Positions 16,822 to 25,690 of a stretch of 64,000 nucleotides of DNA are shown piece by piece (position 1 is the first letter of the stretch; each line of letters starts with the position of its first letter). Source of the DNA: Lautropia sp. (GTDB taxonomy: Bacteria; Pseudomonadota; Gammaproteobacteria; Burkholderiales; Burkholderiaceae_E); assembly GCA_030530775.1 (NCBI GenBank), contig JAUMUG010000003.1:1-64000 (forward strand), written 5' to 3'. The position numbers and the translations under genes are program-made. Below the pieces are notes generated by a model, which made no database searches, was not told the origin of the DNA, and worked only from the letters and a program-made list of their open reading frames with translations.

Positions 16822-19263
16822 TTGTCCACTCGCGTCGACCCTTCCATCTATCCTCGTTTGCACGAATACATGGCCGATCAGCTCGGCACACTGGTGCTGC
16901 GGCTGTTGCCCGACGTGGCCGATGCGCTGTTGGCCCATGCCGGCGGCGGGATCAAGCCGGGTCTGGCCGTCAAACTGACCGAAACGGCCCGTCTGCTGCG
17001 TGAAGAAGCCGCCGTACGTGCGGAGCTGGCGCTGGATCATTTCGTACGCTTGCAGCTGGACAGCGTCGGGGACGAGACGCTGATCGCCGCTGCCTCGGCC
17101 GAAGAGGCACGGGGCTCGTTGCCCTTGTCGGATGCGGCCCTGCTGGAGCAGATTCTGGCGCGCGAGCTGGCAAGCGCGGTGCGTGCCGCTTTCCAGGGCA
17201 GCTATGCCCATTACTTGCGTCGGCTCGAACACCTGACCTTCACCCGCCTGCGTGACGATGAACATTCGCTGGGGGCGCGGGCTCTGGGCCTGGCGCTGGT
17301 CTTCGCACTGAAACCCTTTGCACACACGCAGCCGATTTCGCTGCACCTGCGGCCCATTCTGCTGTCGGTGGCGGTGGCTCCTTTGGCGCGTCTGATCGCC
17401 AGCTGCGATCAGCGTCTGATCAAGGCCGGGGTGCTGCCGGATTTGCCACATGTGCATTGGCAGAATCTGCGCCAACCGACGGGGGACGTGGACCGGGGGC
17501 TGCTGCCGCGCATCGTTCGGAGGCCCGCCGAAGGTTTGTCCGGCGGGCACGGCACTCGGGATGTGGCCAGCACCTTTGTGCAACATGCCTCGCGGCAGGT
17601 GATCAACGATATCCGCGCCTCGGCCGTGCTGGCCGAAAACTCGTTGGGTAAAAGTCGTTCGCGTCATGCGGGCTATCGTCGTGCGCAGCGGCTGCCGCGC
17701 ATCGATTCGATCGAACGCGATGCGGTCAGTTTTGCACGACAGCATGGGGTGGCACCTTACAGTCAGGAAGCCCGTGCACTGTTCTTCAAGCAGATTCGCC
17801 AACAGGTCGATGGCGTCGGTGGTGACAAGGCAGTGCTGGCCGTGCTCGATCTGGTCAATGCGCTGTTCGATTACGCGGCCAGCGATCGGCGCCTACCCGA
17901 GGCTGCACGTATTTTGTTGTGGCGTCTGCAGATGCCGGCCGTCACGCTGGCCAGTCTGGATGCCGGCTATCTGGGGGATGATTCGCGCTCGGTGCGCCGG
18001 CTGGTGGAGCAGCTGGCGGCCATCGCCATTGCCTATCCCGAAGAAATGCGCCCCAACAGAGCGCTCTACCAGCGTCTGCAGACGGTCGTGCGGGCGGTCG
18101 AGATCGTTGCACATGCCTTCCACGTGCGTAGCCAGGTGCTGTCCGAGCAGGTACGGCACGAATACCAACGCACCATGCAGGGCATGAAGCAGTTGTTGTC
18201 GAGGTTGGCGCGCAGCCGGCGCGATCTGACCCGGGAAGTCAGCCGGCAACCCAACCGGCGCGACTATTCCCGGCGTCCGTCACGGATGCGTGAAACGGTC
18301 GTTTCCGAAGATATCCGGCGCTTGCTCGACTACCGCCTCGGCGACAGCCGGGTTCCGGAGTCGGTCAAGGTCTTTCTGCAGGATGTCTGGTTGCGGCATC
18401 TGCGCACCGCAGCATTGCGTGATGGCACCAGCAGTCAGTCCTATCAAGTGGCGCTGAAGGTCGTCGACGATCTGCTCTGGACACTCGGCAAGGAAGGAGC
18501 CAACCCCAATGTCCGCAACGAGTTGATCCAGTGCATTCCGCCGATGCTCAGCATGCTGACGGCGGGCATCCAGGACGTGGGGGCGAGACCCGAGTCCTAC
18601 AGTGCCTTTTTCGACGAAATCTTCCTGATCCATCTGCGCCGCCTCCAGGGTTATGGCGGCTCGGCAGCCACCCTGATCGCGCATGAGACTGAAGCCGCTG
18701 CCGCAATGCGGGTCGGCGATGATAGCTGGGCGTCCTTGGTGCGCAGCGGCAGCGAGGCTGCTGCCATCGAGAGTACCGGCTCGACCGATGGTATGCCGGA
18801 GGAGGGCAGTGGCGTGACCTTGCATCATCCGCTGCCGCTGACCGAGGATGGTGGCCGGAGTACGGCCACCGGCACCACTCGATCGACCGATCCTTCCTCG
18901 GGGACGACGACGCTGGAGCGTTCGGTGCCACGTACCTTGTCCGGTACCGATACCTGCAGCGCCGCGGCGGCATCGGCACGCCTGCAGGAGCTGATCGCCA
19001 ACACGTCGATGGAGGATCTGCCGGCGCGTCCGACGCGACTGGCAGTGCCTGCCAGTGCTTTCCGCGAGCGTTTTCAGCCAGGCCAGTGGTTGGAGCTGGT
19101 GTCGCGCGATGGTCGTTCCAAGTATGCCAAGGTGGTCTGGCTGAACGAACGGCGTACGATGGTGCTGTTGCTGCTGAAACAGCCGGGCCGCCGGATCATG
19201 ACACGCGAAGTCGGCTCGTTGATGAAACGGGTCCGTCAGCACCGGCTGTTCGCGCTGCTTTGA
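16822..19263 (+). CDS. DUF1631 (thymidine-phosphorylase-like) protein
   Basis: An 813-residue protein of the DUF1631 family, common in beta- and gammaproteobacteria and of unknown function. Recognisable parts are LTLTRLRDDEHSLGARALGLAL-like sequence near residue 140, VLAVLDLVNALFDY, LQMPAVTLASLDAGYL and FLQDVWLRHLRTAALRDG. The last about 80 residues (WLELVSRDGRSKYAKVVWLN ... RRTMVLLLLKQPGRRI) resemble a PilZ-like beta-barrel, so cyclic-di-GMP or RNA binding is possible but unproven. Residues about 645-720 are low-complexity Ser/Thr/Gly. Start taken at TTG 16822 after GGGGG. It stands alone between tatD and tRNA-Val. Confidence 0.85.
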   Translation: MSTRVDPSIYPRLHEYMADQLGTLVLRLLPDVADALLAHAGGGIKPGLAVKLTETARLLREEAAVRAELALDHFVRLQLDSVGDETLIAAASAEEARGSLPLSDAALLEQILARELASAVRAAFQGSYAHYLRRLEHLTFTRLRDDEHSLGARALGLALVFALKPFAHTQPISLHLRPILLSVAVAPLARLIASCDQRLIKAGVLPDLPHVHWQNLRQPTGDVDRGLLPRIVRRPAEGLSGGHGTRDVASTFVQHASRQVINDIRASAVLAENSLGKSRSRHAGYRRAQRLPRIDSIERDAVSFARQHGVAPYSQEARALFFKQIRQQVDGVGGDKAVLAVLDLVNALFDYAASDRRLPEAARILLWRLQMPAVTLASLDAGYLGDDSRSVRRLVEQLAAIAIAYPEEMRPNRALYQRLQTVVRAVEIVAHAFHVRSQVLSEQVRHEYQRTMQGMKQLLSRLARSRRDLTREVSRQPNRRDYSRRPSRMRETVVSEDIRRLLDYRLGDSRVPESVKVFLQDVWLRHLRTAALRDGTSSQSYQVALKVVDDLLWTLGKEGANPNVRNELIQCIPPMLSMLTAGIQDVGARPESYSAFFDEIFLIHLRRLQGYGGSAATLIAHETEAAAAMRVGDDSWASLVRSGSEAAAIESTGSTDGMPEEGSGVTLHHPLPLTEDGGRSTATGTTRSTDPSSGTTTLERSVPRTLSGTDTCSAAAASARLQELIANTSMEDLPARPTRLAVPASAFRERFQPGQWLELVSRDGRSKYAKVVWLNERRTMVLLLLKQPGRRIMTREVGSLMKRVRQHRLFALL

Positions 19264-19301
19264 TCCATGGAAAACCGGAAAAGGAAGAATGCGCAGGGGG
19301 C

Positions 19302-19329
19302 TTGCATTTCTTTGAAAGCCTCCTATAAT
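19302..19329 (+). promoter_or_regulatory. Promoter of tRNA-Val
   Basis: TTGCAT at 19302-19307 and a perfect TATAAT at 19324-19329, spaced 16 bases. It lies about 35 bases before the tRNA 5' end, consistent with a short leader removed by processing. Confidence 0.75.
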
Positions 19330-19364
19330 GCCAAGCTTTCCTGCACAGCGATGCTTGCAGCAGG

Positions 19365-19441
19365 AGGCGCGTAGCTCAGTTGGTTAGAGCACCACCTTGA
19401 CATGGTGGGGGTCGTTGGTTCGAATCCAATCGCGCCTACCA
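19365..19441 (+). tRNA. tRNA-Val (anticodon GAC)
   Basis: A 77-base cloverleaf. The acceptor AGGCGCG pairs with CGCGCCT, followed by discriminator A and encoded CCA. The D arm GCTCAGTTGGTTAGAGC, anticodon stem CCACC/GGTGG with loop TTGACAT (anticodon GAC) and T arm with GGTTCGAATCC are all intact. It reads GUC and GUU valine codons. It has its own promoter and terminator. Confidence 0.96.
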
Positions 19442-19449
19442 GATACCGG

Positions 19450-19483
19450 CGGGTTGCAACCAGGTTGCAACCCGTTTTTTTTT
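19450..19483 (+). terminator. Rho-independent terminator of tRNA-Val
   Basis: CGGGTTGCAAC (19450-19460) pairs with GTTGCAACCCG (19464-19474) around a three-base loop, followed by nine T residues. Confidence 0.95.
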
Positions 19484-19964
19484 ATGCACCATGGCAGGGT
19501 GTTGGTCATTGGCGACATCTCGCCGTTGGCTTTGGGCGTCTATCCGGGGACCGCCGCCGCTGGCTCGGAATTTTCGGCAGGAGACATTTCGGCGGAGAAA
19601 ATATTGCGCCAGTGAGGCCAGTGAGATTCCGTAAGTGAGATTACACCGGTGATCGCCGGTTCCTGCGGGCGGTGATTCCGATGCACAGTGGGTGCCGTTT
19701 CTCGCCTGTGCTGCTGGCACGGAGGCGATGCATGTTGCAGGGAAGAATCGCTGTATCGCGCAGCAGTGGCAAGTCGTCGGTGGCGGGCGCTCTTTTGCTG
19801 TCGTTCGTTCTGTCGTTCAGGATGCGGATCGGCCCTGGGTGCCTCTCGGGCGACCACACGGGGCACAGAAATGGGCGAGATGCCCGTCGTTTGCCTCGGT
19901 CTCCCACTGTTGCCAATGGCTACTGCTGTGATAATCTCAACAGCTTTCATCCTTTTTTTCTGTC
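19484..19964. other. Intergenic region upstream of thrS
   Basis: 481 bases without a convincing gene. TGTGATAAT at 19927-19935 is a possible extended -10 element for thrS; a TTGCCA at 19910 is too close to serve as its -35. No thrS-like operator hairpin mimicking a tRNA is recognised. Confidence 0.45.
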
Positions 19965-21875
19965 GTGCCCATCATTTCTTTGCCGGACGGCTCCGAACGC
20001 CGTTTCGATGATGTTGTGACGGTGGCCCAGCTGGCTGCCGATATTGGCCCCGGTCTTGCCAAGGCTGCCATCGCTGGCAAGGTGGACGGCAAGCTGGTCG
20101 ACCTGTCCCATGTCATCACCCAGGACAGCACGGTCGCCATTCTGACCGACCGTGATCCCGAGGGAGTGGACATCATTCGCCATTCGACGGCGCACCTGCT
20201 GGCCTATGCGGTCAAGGACCTGTTCCCCGACGCGCAGGTGACGATCGGTCCGGTCATCGAAAACGGCTTCTATTACGACTTTTCGTACAAGCGTCCGTTC
20301 ACACCCGAGGATCTTCAGGCCATCGAGAAGCGGATGCACGAACTGGCCAAGCTCGATGAGCCGGTGGTACGTGAGGAGTGGGACCGGGCCGAAGCCGTCG
20401 AGTTCTTCGAATCGATCGGTGAAAAGTACAAAGCCGAGATCATTGCTTCGATTCCGGCCGAAGAGGGTATCAGCTTCTATCGCGAAGGGCGTTTCGTCGA
20501 TCTGTGCCGTGGACCGCACGTACCGTCCACCGGCAAGCTCAAGGTCTTCAAGCTGATGAAGGTGGCCGGTGCCTATTGGCGGGGCGATGCCGGCAATGAG
20601 ATGCTGCAGCGCATCTACGGTACGGCCTGGGCCAGAAAGGACGAGCAGGACGCTTATCTGCACATGCTCGAAGAGGCCGAGAAGCGCGATCACCGGCGAC
20701 TGGGCAAGGAGCTCGATCTGTTCCATACCCAGAGCGAAGCGCCGGGTATGGTGTTCTGGCATCCGAAGGGCTGGGTGATTTGGCAGCAGGTCGAGCAGTA
20801 CATCCGTTCGATTTACCGGGACAGCGGCTACCAGGAAGTGAAGTGTCCGCAGATTCTGGATGTGGATCTTTGGAAGCGCTCGGGCCACTGGGACAACTAC
20901 AAGGAAAACATGTTCTTCTCGGAAAGCGAGAAGCGTGAATATGCGGTCAAGCCGATGAACTGCCCGGGTCATGTCCAGGTGTTCAATTCGTCGTTGCGCA
21001 GCTACCGCGATCTGCCGCTGCGCTATGCCGAGTTCGGTTCCTGTCATCGCAACGAGCCTTCCGGCGCACTGCACGGCATCATGCGGGTGCGAGGCTTCAC
21101 ACAGGATGACGGCCATATCTTCTGCACCGAAGAGCAGGTCGAGTCCGAAGTGACGGCCTTCCATCGACAGGCGATGGCAGTTTACAGGGATTTCGGTTTC
21201 GATCAGGTGGCTGTCAAGCTGGCTTTGCGGCCCGAGCAGCGTCTGGGTACCGACGATGCCTGGGACCGTGCCGAAAACGCACTGCGTGCGGCGCTGTCGG
21301 CCTGCGACGTGCAATGGGAGGAACTGCCGGGAGAAGGGGCCTTCTACGGGCCGAAGATCGAATATCACCTGAAGGACTCGATCGGACGCCCCTGGCAGGT
21401 CGGCACCATCCAGTATGACCCGATGATGCCCGAGCGTCTGGATGCCGAGTATGTGGCGGATGACAACAGCCGGCGTCGGCCGATCATGTTGCATCGGGCC
21501 ATCGTCGGTTCGCTGGAACGTTTCATCGGCATTCTGATCGAGAACCACGCCGGCGCCATGCCGCTGTGGCTGGCACCGGTTCAGGCCGCGATCCTGACCA
21601 TTACCGATGCCCAGGCCGAATACGCCGAGAGCATTCGGCAAGGTCTGATAAAACAAGGGTTTAGGGTAATTTCGGATTTGCGGGCCGACAAGATCGGCTA
21701 TAAAATCCGTGAACATAGTTTGCAAAAAATTCCTTATCTCGTGGTCGTCGGAGAAAAGGATCTGCAGGCTGGGCGGCTTTCGGTCCGGGCCCGCGGTGGC
21801 AGGGATCTGGGTAGCATGACCCTCGAGGAATTTGCCGGGCTGATGGCTCGGCAGGTGGCCGACAAGCAGCAGTGA
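19965..21875 (+). CDS. thrS: Threonyl-tRNA synthetase
   Basis: Charges tRNA-Thr and edits mischarged serine. The 636-residue protein has the N-terminal TGS domain ([16 protein letters not shown]), the editing domain with its [16 protein letters not shown] motif, class II motif 1, the zinc-site segment [10 protein letters not shown], motif 2 ([18 protein letters not shown]) and motif 3 ([16 protein letters not shown]), then the anticodon-binding domain. It starts with GTG at 19965 (19965-19967), as judged by homology to MPVITLPDG. It leads the classic thrS-infC-rpmI-rplT-pheST-ihfA cluster. Confidence 0.97.
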   Translation: MPIISLPDGSERRFDDVVTVAQLAADIGPGLAKAAIAGKVDGKLVDLSHVITQDSTVAILTDRDPEGVDIIRHSTAHLLAYAVKDLFPDAQVTIGPVIENGFYYDFSYKRPFTPEDLQAIEKRMHELAKLDEPVVREEWDRAEAVEFFESIGEKYKAEIIASIPAEEGISFYREGRFVDLCRGPHVPSTGKLKVFKLMKVAGAYWRGDAGNEMLQRIYGTAWARKDEQDAYLHMLEEAEKRDHRRLGKELDLFHTQSEAPGMVFWHPKGWVIWQQVEQYIRSIYRDSGYQEVKCPQILDVDLWKRSGHWDNYKENMFFSESEKREYAVKPMNCPGHVQVFNSSLRSYRDLPLRYAEFGSCHRNEPSGALHGIMRVRGFTQDDGHIFCTEEQVESEVTAFHRQAMAVYRDFGFDQVAVKLALRPEQRLGTDDAWDRAENALRAALSACDVQWEELPGEGAFYGPKIEYHLKDSIGRPWQVGTIQYDPMMPERLDAEYVADDNSRRRPIMLHRAIVGSLERFIGILIENHAGAMPLWLAPVQAAILTITDAQAEYAESIRQGLIKQGFRVISDLRADKIGYKIREHSLQKIPYLVVVGEKDLQAGRLSVRARGGRDLGSMTLEEFAGLMARQVADKQQ

Positions 21876-22021
21876 GGCGTCTCCCTGGGGTTCGTGGATG
21901 CGGATTGCCTCCGCGGACCTACGGTGTTTTCAGGGAAGCCCTGGTTGGGCCCACTGCCGGAAAGACCAATGATCTGGCAGCTTGGCTTGGTATTTCGTTT
22001 ATCCATTCGGAGAGTATCAGC

Positions 22022-22543
22022 ATCGCTACCGAACGCAACCACCGCATCAACGGTGAGATCACAGCCCCCGAAGTAAGGCTTTTGGGCAAGGACAACGAGC
22101 AGCTTGGTGTATTCCGTCTGGGCGAGGCGCGACGTATGGCCGAAGAGGCCGATGTCGACCTGGTCGAGATCGCTCCCACCGCGCAGCCGCCCGTTTGTCG
22201 TCTGATGGATTATGGCAAGTTCCGCTATCAGGAGCAGAAGCGTGCCGCCGAAGCCAAGGCCAAACAGAAAATCGTTCAGATCAAGGAAATCAAGTTCCGA
22301 CCGCAAACCGATGATGGCGATTACGCGATCAAGCTGCGCAACATGATTTCTTTCCTCGAGGATGGTGACAAGGTCAAGATCACGCTTCGTTTCCGTGGCC
22401 GTGAAATGGCCCACCAGGAATTCGGTGTCCGTCTGCTGGAGCGGGTGCGCAACGATATCGAAGAAGTTGCCGTCGTCGAATCGATGCCCCGCTTGGAAGG
22501 GCGTCAGATGGTGATGATGGTTGCGCCGAAGAGGAAAAAATAA
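22022..22543 (+). CDS. infC: Translation initiation factor IF-3, ATC start codon
   Basis: IF-3 binds the 30S subunit and rejects initiation at non-standard codons. The 173-residue protein reads [20 protein letters not shown], then [31 protein letters not shown] and [17 protein letters not shown], all family hallmarks. The start is the rare codon ATC at 22022-22024. GGAGAG at 22009-22014 is exactly seven bases before it and homology begins there; no ATG, GTG or TTG is suitably placed. In known bacteria infC uses ATT or ATC so that IF-3 represses its own translation. The frame stays open upstream to 21872, but that part is not family sequence. Confidence 0.95.
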   Translation: MATERNHRINGEITAPEVRLLGKDNEQLGVFRLGEARRMAEEADVDLVEIAPTAQPPVCRLMDYGKFRYQEQKRAAEAKAKQKIVQIKEIKFRPQTDDGDYAIKLRNMISFLEDGDKVKITLRFRGREMAHQEFGVRLLERVRNDIEEVAVVESMPRLEGRQMVMMVAPKRKK

Positions 22544-23225
22544 GCGCGGCTGCACCGGCGACACGGCTGCGCGACGGTGTACCGGTGTCCCGATGCCTGC
22601 CTCGGGCAGGAGCGTCGGAGCCAGCAGAGCTGCCGGGCGGGCAGACTCTGGGGCCCCTGTTATTTTGGGCTTTCCAGGAAGACCGGGACGTGGAAGGTTT
22701 GCATTTACAGGCTGCAAACCAACCGCGACGGTGCCAGGTGCTTTTTTGGTTGCAGCGCACCGGGCATAAAAAGGCACTTGCCTGTGCGGTAAGCGTGGGT
22801 TGTGCGGGGCCCCGTCGTACGGAGCAGTCGGCCGGTGTGAATTCGAAGGCGCTGGACACTTGGAGTGCGCGGCACCTGCCGCGGCGCTCGTCGTTCAGAG
22901 ACAGAGCCTTTGTCTAGTTTCTTCAGTCGTGTTGTCTCGTGTTATCATTCAAAGCTTACTTCTGAACGTCGGGCGGGTCTTAGAAGCGCCTTCGGGTACG
23001 GGCAGAGGCGAACAGGATGGATGACGTTTCCACTGGCCCGACAAAGCAAGAAAAGCCCGGGTCGTGAAGCCAAGTGCTGCACTTCGGTGCCCACGGATTC
23101 ATGGAACCGTCGACATCGTTCAGGCTTTTTCGAATATTGCCACGGCAAATGAAAGCCTGGCTGGGTTTGCTTTTTCCGGCCTGCGGCCACCTCGATCGGG
23201 CGCAGAAGCAAGTGCAGAGATCTTT
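22544..23225. other. Long infC-rpmI intergenic region
   Basis: 682 bases, unusually long for this junction. Short open frames exist on both strands but none resembles a known protein. An inverted repeat GGTTTGCA (22696-22703) / TGCAAACC (22713-22720) forms a stem with a nine-base loop. A leader bound by L20 would be expected here by analogy with E. coli, but I cannot recognise one. Confidence 0.5.
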
Positions 23226-23423
23226 ATGTCGAAGATGAAAACCAAAAAGAGCGCGGCCAAGCGGTTTCGCGTTCGTCCGGGCGGCACCGTCAAGCGCGGC
23301 CAAGCTTTCAAGCGTCACATCCTGACGAAGAAAACCACCAAGAACAAGCGTCATTTGCGCGGTGCGGTCAACGTCCATGAGGCCGATACCAACAGTATCC
23401 GCTCGATGATGCCTTACGCCTGA
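23226..23423 (+). CDS. rpmI: 50S ribosomal protein L35 (bL35)
   Basis: A 65-residue basic protein of the large subunit: [39 protein letters not shown], ending IRSMMPYA. All are standard L35 features and the length is exact. The ATG at 23226 is preferred over upstream in-frame starts because those extensions do not match L35. rplT follows after 25 bases. Confidence 0.97.
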   Translation: MSKMKTKKSAAKRFRVRPGGTVKRGQAFKRHILTKKTTKNKRHLRGAVNVHEADTNSIRSMMPYA

Positions 23424-23448
23424 GCCTGACCGAACCGGAGTTTAAGCA

Positions 23449-23817
23449 ATGCCACGAGTCAAAAGAGGGGTTACCGCACGGGCCCGTCACAAGAAAGTCA
23501 TCGATCAGGCCAAGGGTTACCGTGGCCGTCGCAAGAATGTATACCGCGTTGCGAAAGAAGCGGTCATGCGGGCGGGCCAGTATGCCTACCGTGATCGCCG
23601 CAACCGCAAGCGCGTGTTCCGCGCATTGTGGATCACCCGTATCAATGCCGCCGTACGTGAATATGGTCTGACCTACAGTGTATTCATCAATGGTTTGTTG
23701 AAGGCCAACATCACACTGGACCGTAAGGTTCTGGCCGAAATGGCCGTGAACGACAAGCCGGCTTTCAGCGCCATCGTCGAACAGGTGAAATCGACGCTGG
23801 GAACCGCTGCAGCCTGA
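23449..23817 (+). CDS. rplT: 50S ribosomal protein L20 (bL20)
   Basis: A 122-residue RNA-binding protein needed early in 50S assembly. It opens [20 protein letters not shown] and contains [39 protein letters not shown] and [11 protein letters not shown]. In E. coli L20 also represses its own operon. The tail TLGTAAA is short. A clear terminator follows about 70 bases downstream, separating it from pheS. Confidence 0.97.
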   Translation: MPRVKRGVTARARHKKVIDQAKGYRGRRKNVYRVAKEAVMRAGQYAYRDRRNRKRVFRALWITRINAAVREYGLTYSVFINGLLKANITLDRKVLAEMAVNDKPAFSAIVEQVKSTLGTAAA

Positions 23818-23887
23818 TGTCCAATCTGTTGCAAGCCTGAAAGTGCCCGGGCCGGCTTCCCCATCGGAAACTGGTCCAGACACTGGC

Positions 23888-23943
23888 GGGGGTTGATGGC
23901 AGCGCCGGTGTCCGGCAGCTCGACATCAACCCCCGTTTCGTTT
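23888..23943 (+). terminator. Rho-independent terminator after rplT
   Basis: GGGGGTTGATG (23888-23898) pairs with CATCAACCCCC (23924-23934). A smaller GC-rich hairpin lies in the loop, and the tail is TTTCGTTT. It implies that pheS is transcribed at least partly from another promoter or by read-through. Confidence 0.85.
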
Positions 23944-24271
23944 GGATGCTGCATTTACATGGTTTTCGTATCCGCGGCCCCGTTCCGCCGCTCGCCTCGC
24001 CGGTGTCCAGCCGCTCCTCCGAGATGATCGCTGGCCTGCTCATGGACGAGGGCCGTCGTCCGGGAAGCCGAGGACGTCGACATCGCGCAGCCGTGAGGTG
24101 GAAAACGGCCGTCGTGCCGGGTACCGTTTGCAATCGATTGGTGCTGGGGCCTGTGGTGAAAGCCATGGGCAAAGAGTGGGGGCAAGACGCCAGCGGCCGG
24201 TTTGCCGCCCGCAATCTTTCCGCGACCCGGGTTTCCCGGGACGAAAGAATTCATATGAATCAGGGTTTGGA
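23944..24271. other. pheS leader region
   Basis: About 330 bases between the rplT terminator and pheS. The pheS frame is open throughout, but its translation is unrelated to PheS. No Phe-rich leader peptide of the E. coli attenuation type is seen. At the end lies the six-codon minicistron MNQGLE (ATG at 24255), whose TGA overlaps the pheS ATG. Confidence 0.45.
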
Positions 24272-25471
24272 ATGAATCAGGATTTGGAACGTTTGCTCGA
24301 AGAAGCGCGTGCCCGTTTCGCCAAGGTCAGCGAAGAGGCTGCTCTTGCCGATGCCAAGGCAGCCTTTCTGGGCAAGACCGGTGCGTTGACGGCGTTGCTC
24401 AAGACCCTGGGTACGTTGGCCGGGGCTGAAAAGGCCGAGCGGGGGCGCGAGCTGAATCAGCTCAAACAGAAAATCGAGGCGCTGGTGAAGGAGCAGGGCG
24501 AGCGCATCCGTGCCGCGCGCCTGGAGCGCCGGCTGGCCAGCGAACGCTTGGATGTGTCGCTGCCGGGCCGTGCGGCGAGCGTCGGCGGCCTGCATCCGAT
24601 CAGTCTGACCATCGAGCGTATCGAGCGGATCTTCCGCTCGATCGGCTTCGATGTGGCTGATGGCCCGGAGATCGAGGAAGATTTCTTCAATTTCACTGCG
24701 CTGAACATGCCGCCGAATCACCCGGCTCGTTCGATGGCGGACACGTTCTACATTCAGCGTCCGAGCGTTGCGGAGCGGCGGCCAGGGAGCGCAGCAGACT
24801 CAGATGTGCGGCTCCCCGCTCGACAGGCGGGTGATGGGCAGAGCCGAAACGGTGTACGGGGCGATGGTGGAACGTTTACTGCTGCGTCGAGTGGTTTCGC
24901 CGGTGCTGTGTCCGGCGCGGCCGTCTCGGCCAGTGCGGCAGAACAGTCGGCCAATGCGCCGTTGGTGTTGCGCACCCACACCAGCCCGATGCAGGTACGC
25001 TATGCGCGGATGAACCAGGCGCCGATCAAGGTGATCGTGCCGGGTAAGACCTACCGGGTCGACTCCGATGCCACCCATTCGCCGATGTTTCATCAGGTCG
25101 AAGGGCTGTGGGTCGATGAAGACATCAGCTTTGCGGATCTCAAGAGCGTCTACACCGATTTTTTGCACCAGTTCTTCGAGCGCACCGATATCGACGTGCG
25201 CTTTCGGCCCTCGTATTTTCCGTTTACCGAACCCTCGGCCGAGATCGACATGCGCTTTGCCGACGGTCCGCTGAAAGGGCGCTGGCTGGAAGTGTCCGGT
25301 TCGGGGCAGGTGCATCCGAACGTGATTCGCAACATCGGTCTCGATCCCGAGCGCTATATCGGTTTTGCTTTTGGTTCGGGCATCGAACGTCTGGCCATGC
25401 TGCGCCACGGCGTCGACGATCTGCGGCTCTTTTACGAGAACGATCTGCGTTTCCTGCGTCAGTTCGCCTGA
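24272..25471 (+). CDS. pheS: Phenylalanyl-tRNA synthetase alpha subunit, with internal insertion
   Basis: Catalytic subunit of the alpha2-beta2 enzyme. The 399-residue product is some 60 longer than usual (about 327-340). The N-terminal coiled coil (residues 1-90), the motif region [12 protein letters not shown], then [43 protein letters not shown] and [17 protein letters not shown] are all present. Between FYIQ and LVLRTHTSP (residues about 163-230; 24758-24961) lies a 68-codon Ala/Ser/Gly-rich stretch where relatives have only a few residues. The reading frame is intact across it. Start is the ATG at 24272; a near-identical copy of the start segment lies 17 bases upstream. Confidence 0.94.
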   Translation: MNQDLERLLEEARARFAKVSEEAALADAKAAFLGKTGALTALLKTLGTLAGAEKAERGRELNQLKQKIEALVKEQGERIRAARLERRLASERLDVSLPGRAASVGGLHPISLTIERIERIFRSIGFDVADGPEIEEDFFNFTALNMPPNHPARSMADTFYIQRPSVAERRPGSAADSDVRLPARQAGDGQSRNGVRGDGGTFTAASSGFAGAVSGAAVSASAAEQSANAPLVLRTHTSPMQVRYARMNQAPIKVIVPGKTYRVDSDATHSPMFHQVEGLWVDEDISFADLKSVYTDFLHQFFERTDIDVRFRPSYFPFTEPSAEIDMRFADGPLKGRWLEVSGSGQVHPNVIRNIGLDPERYIGFAFGSGIERLAMLRHGVDDLRLFYENDLRFLRQFA

Positions 25472-25690
25472 TCGGGGCGTACTTGGTGCGGGAACTTGGT
25501 GCGGGACCAAGGACGCATCGGGCACAAAGAAGACGATGGGCCGAAATCGGGGATGGACGATGTGCAGAGCCTTTGCTGTAGGCACTTTTCGTCGTCACGA
25601 TTTTCATGGCCCATGCACCCAAGTGTATGACGATCCCGGCATCTTGATCGGGGCGTGCGTCAAAGACACGAGAGATTGAGTTTCTGAAAC

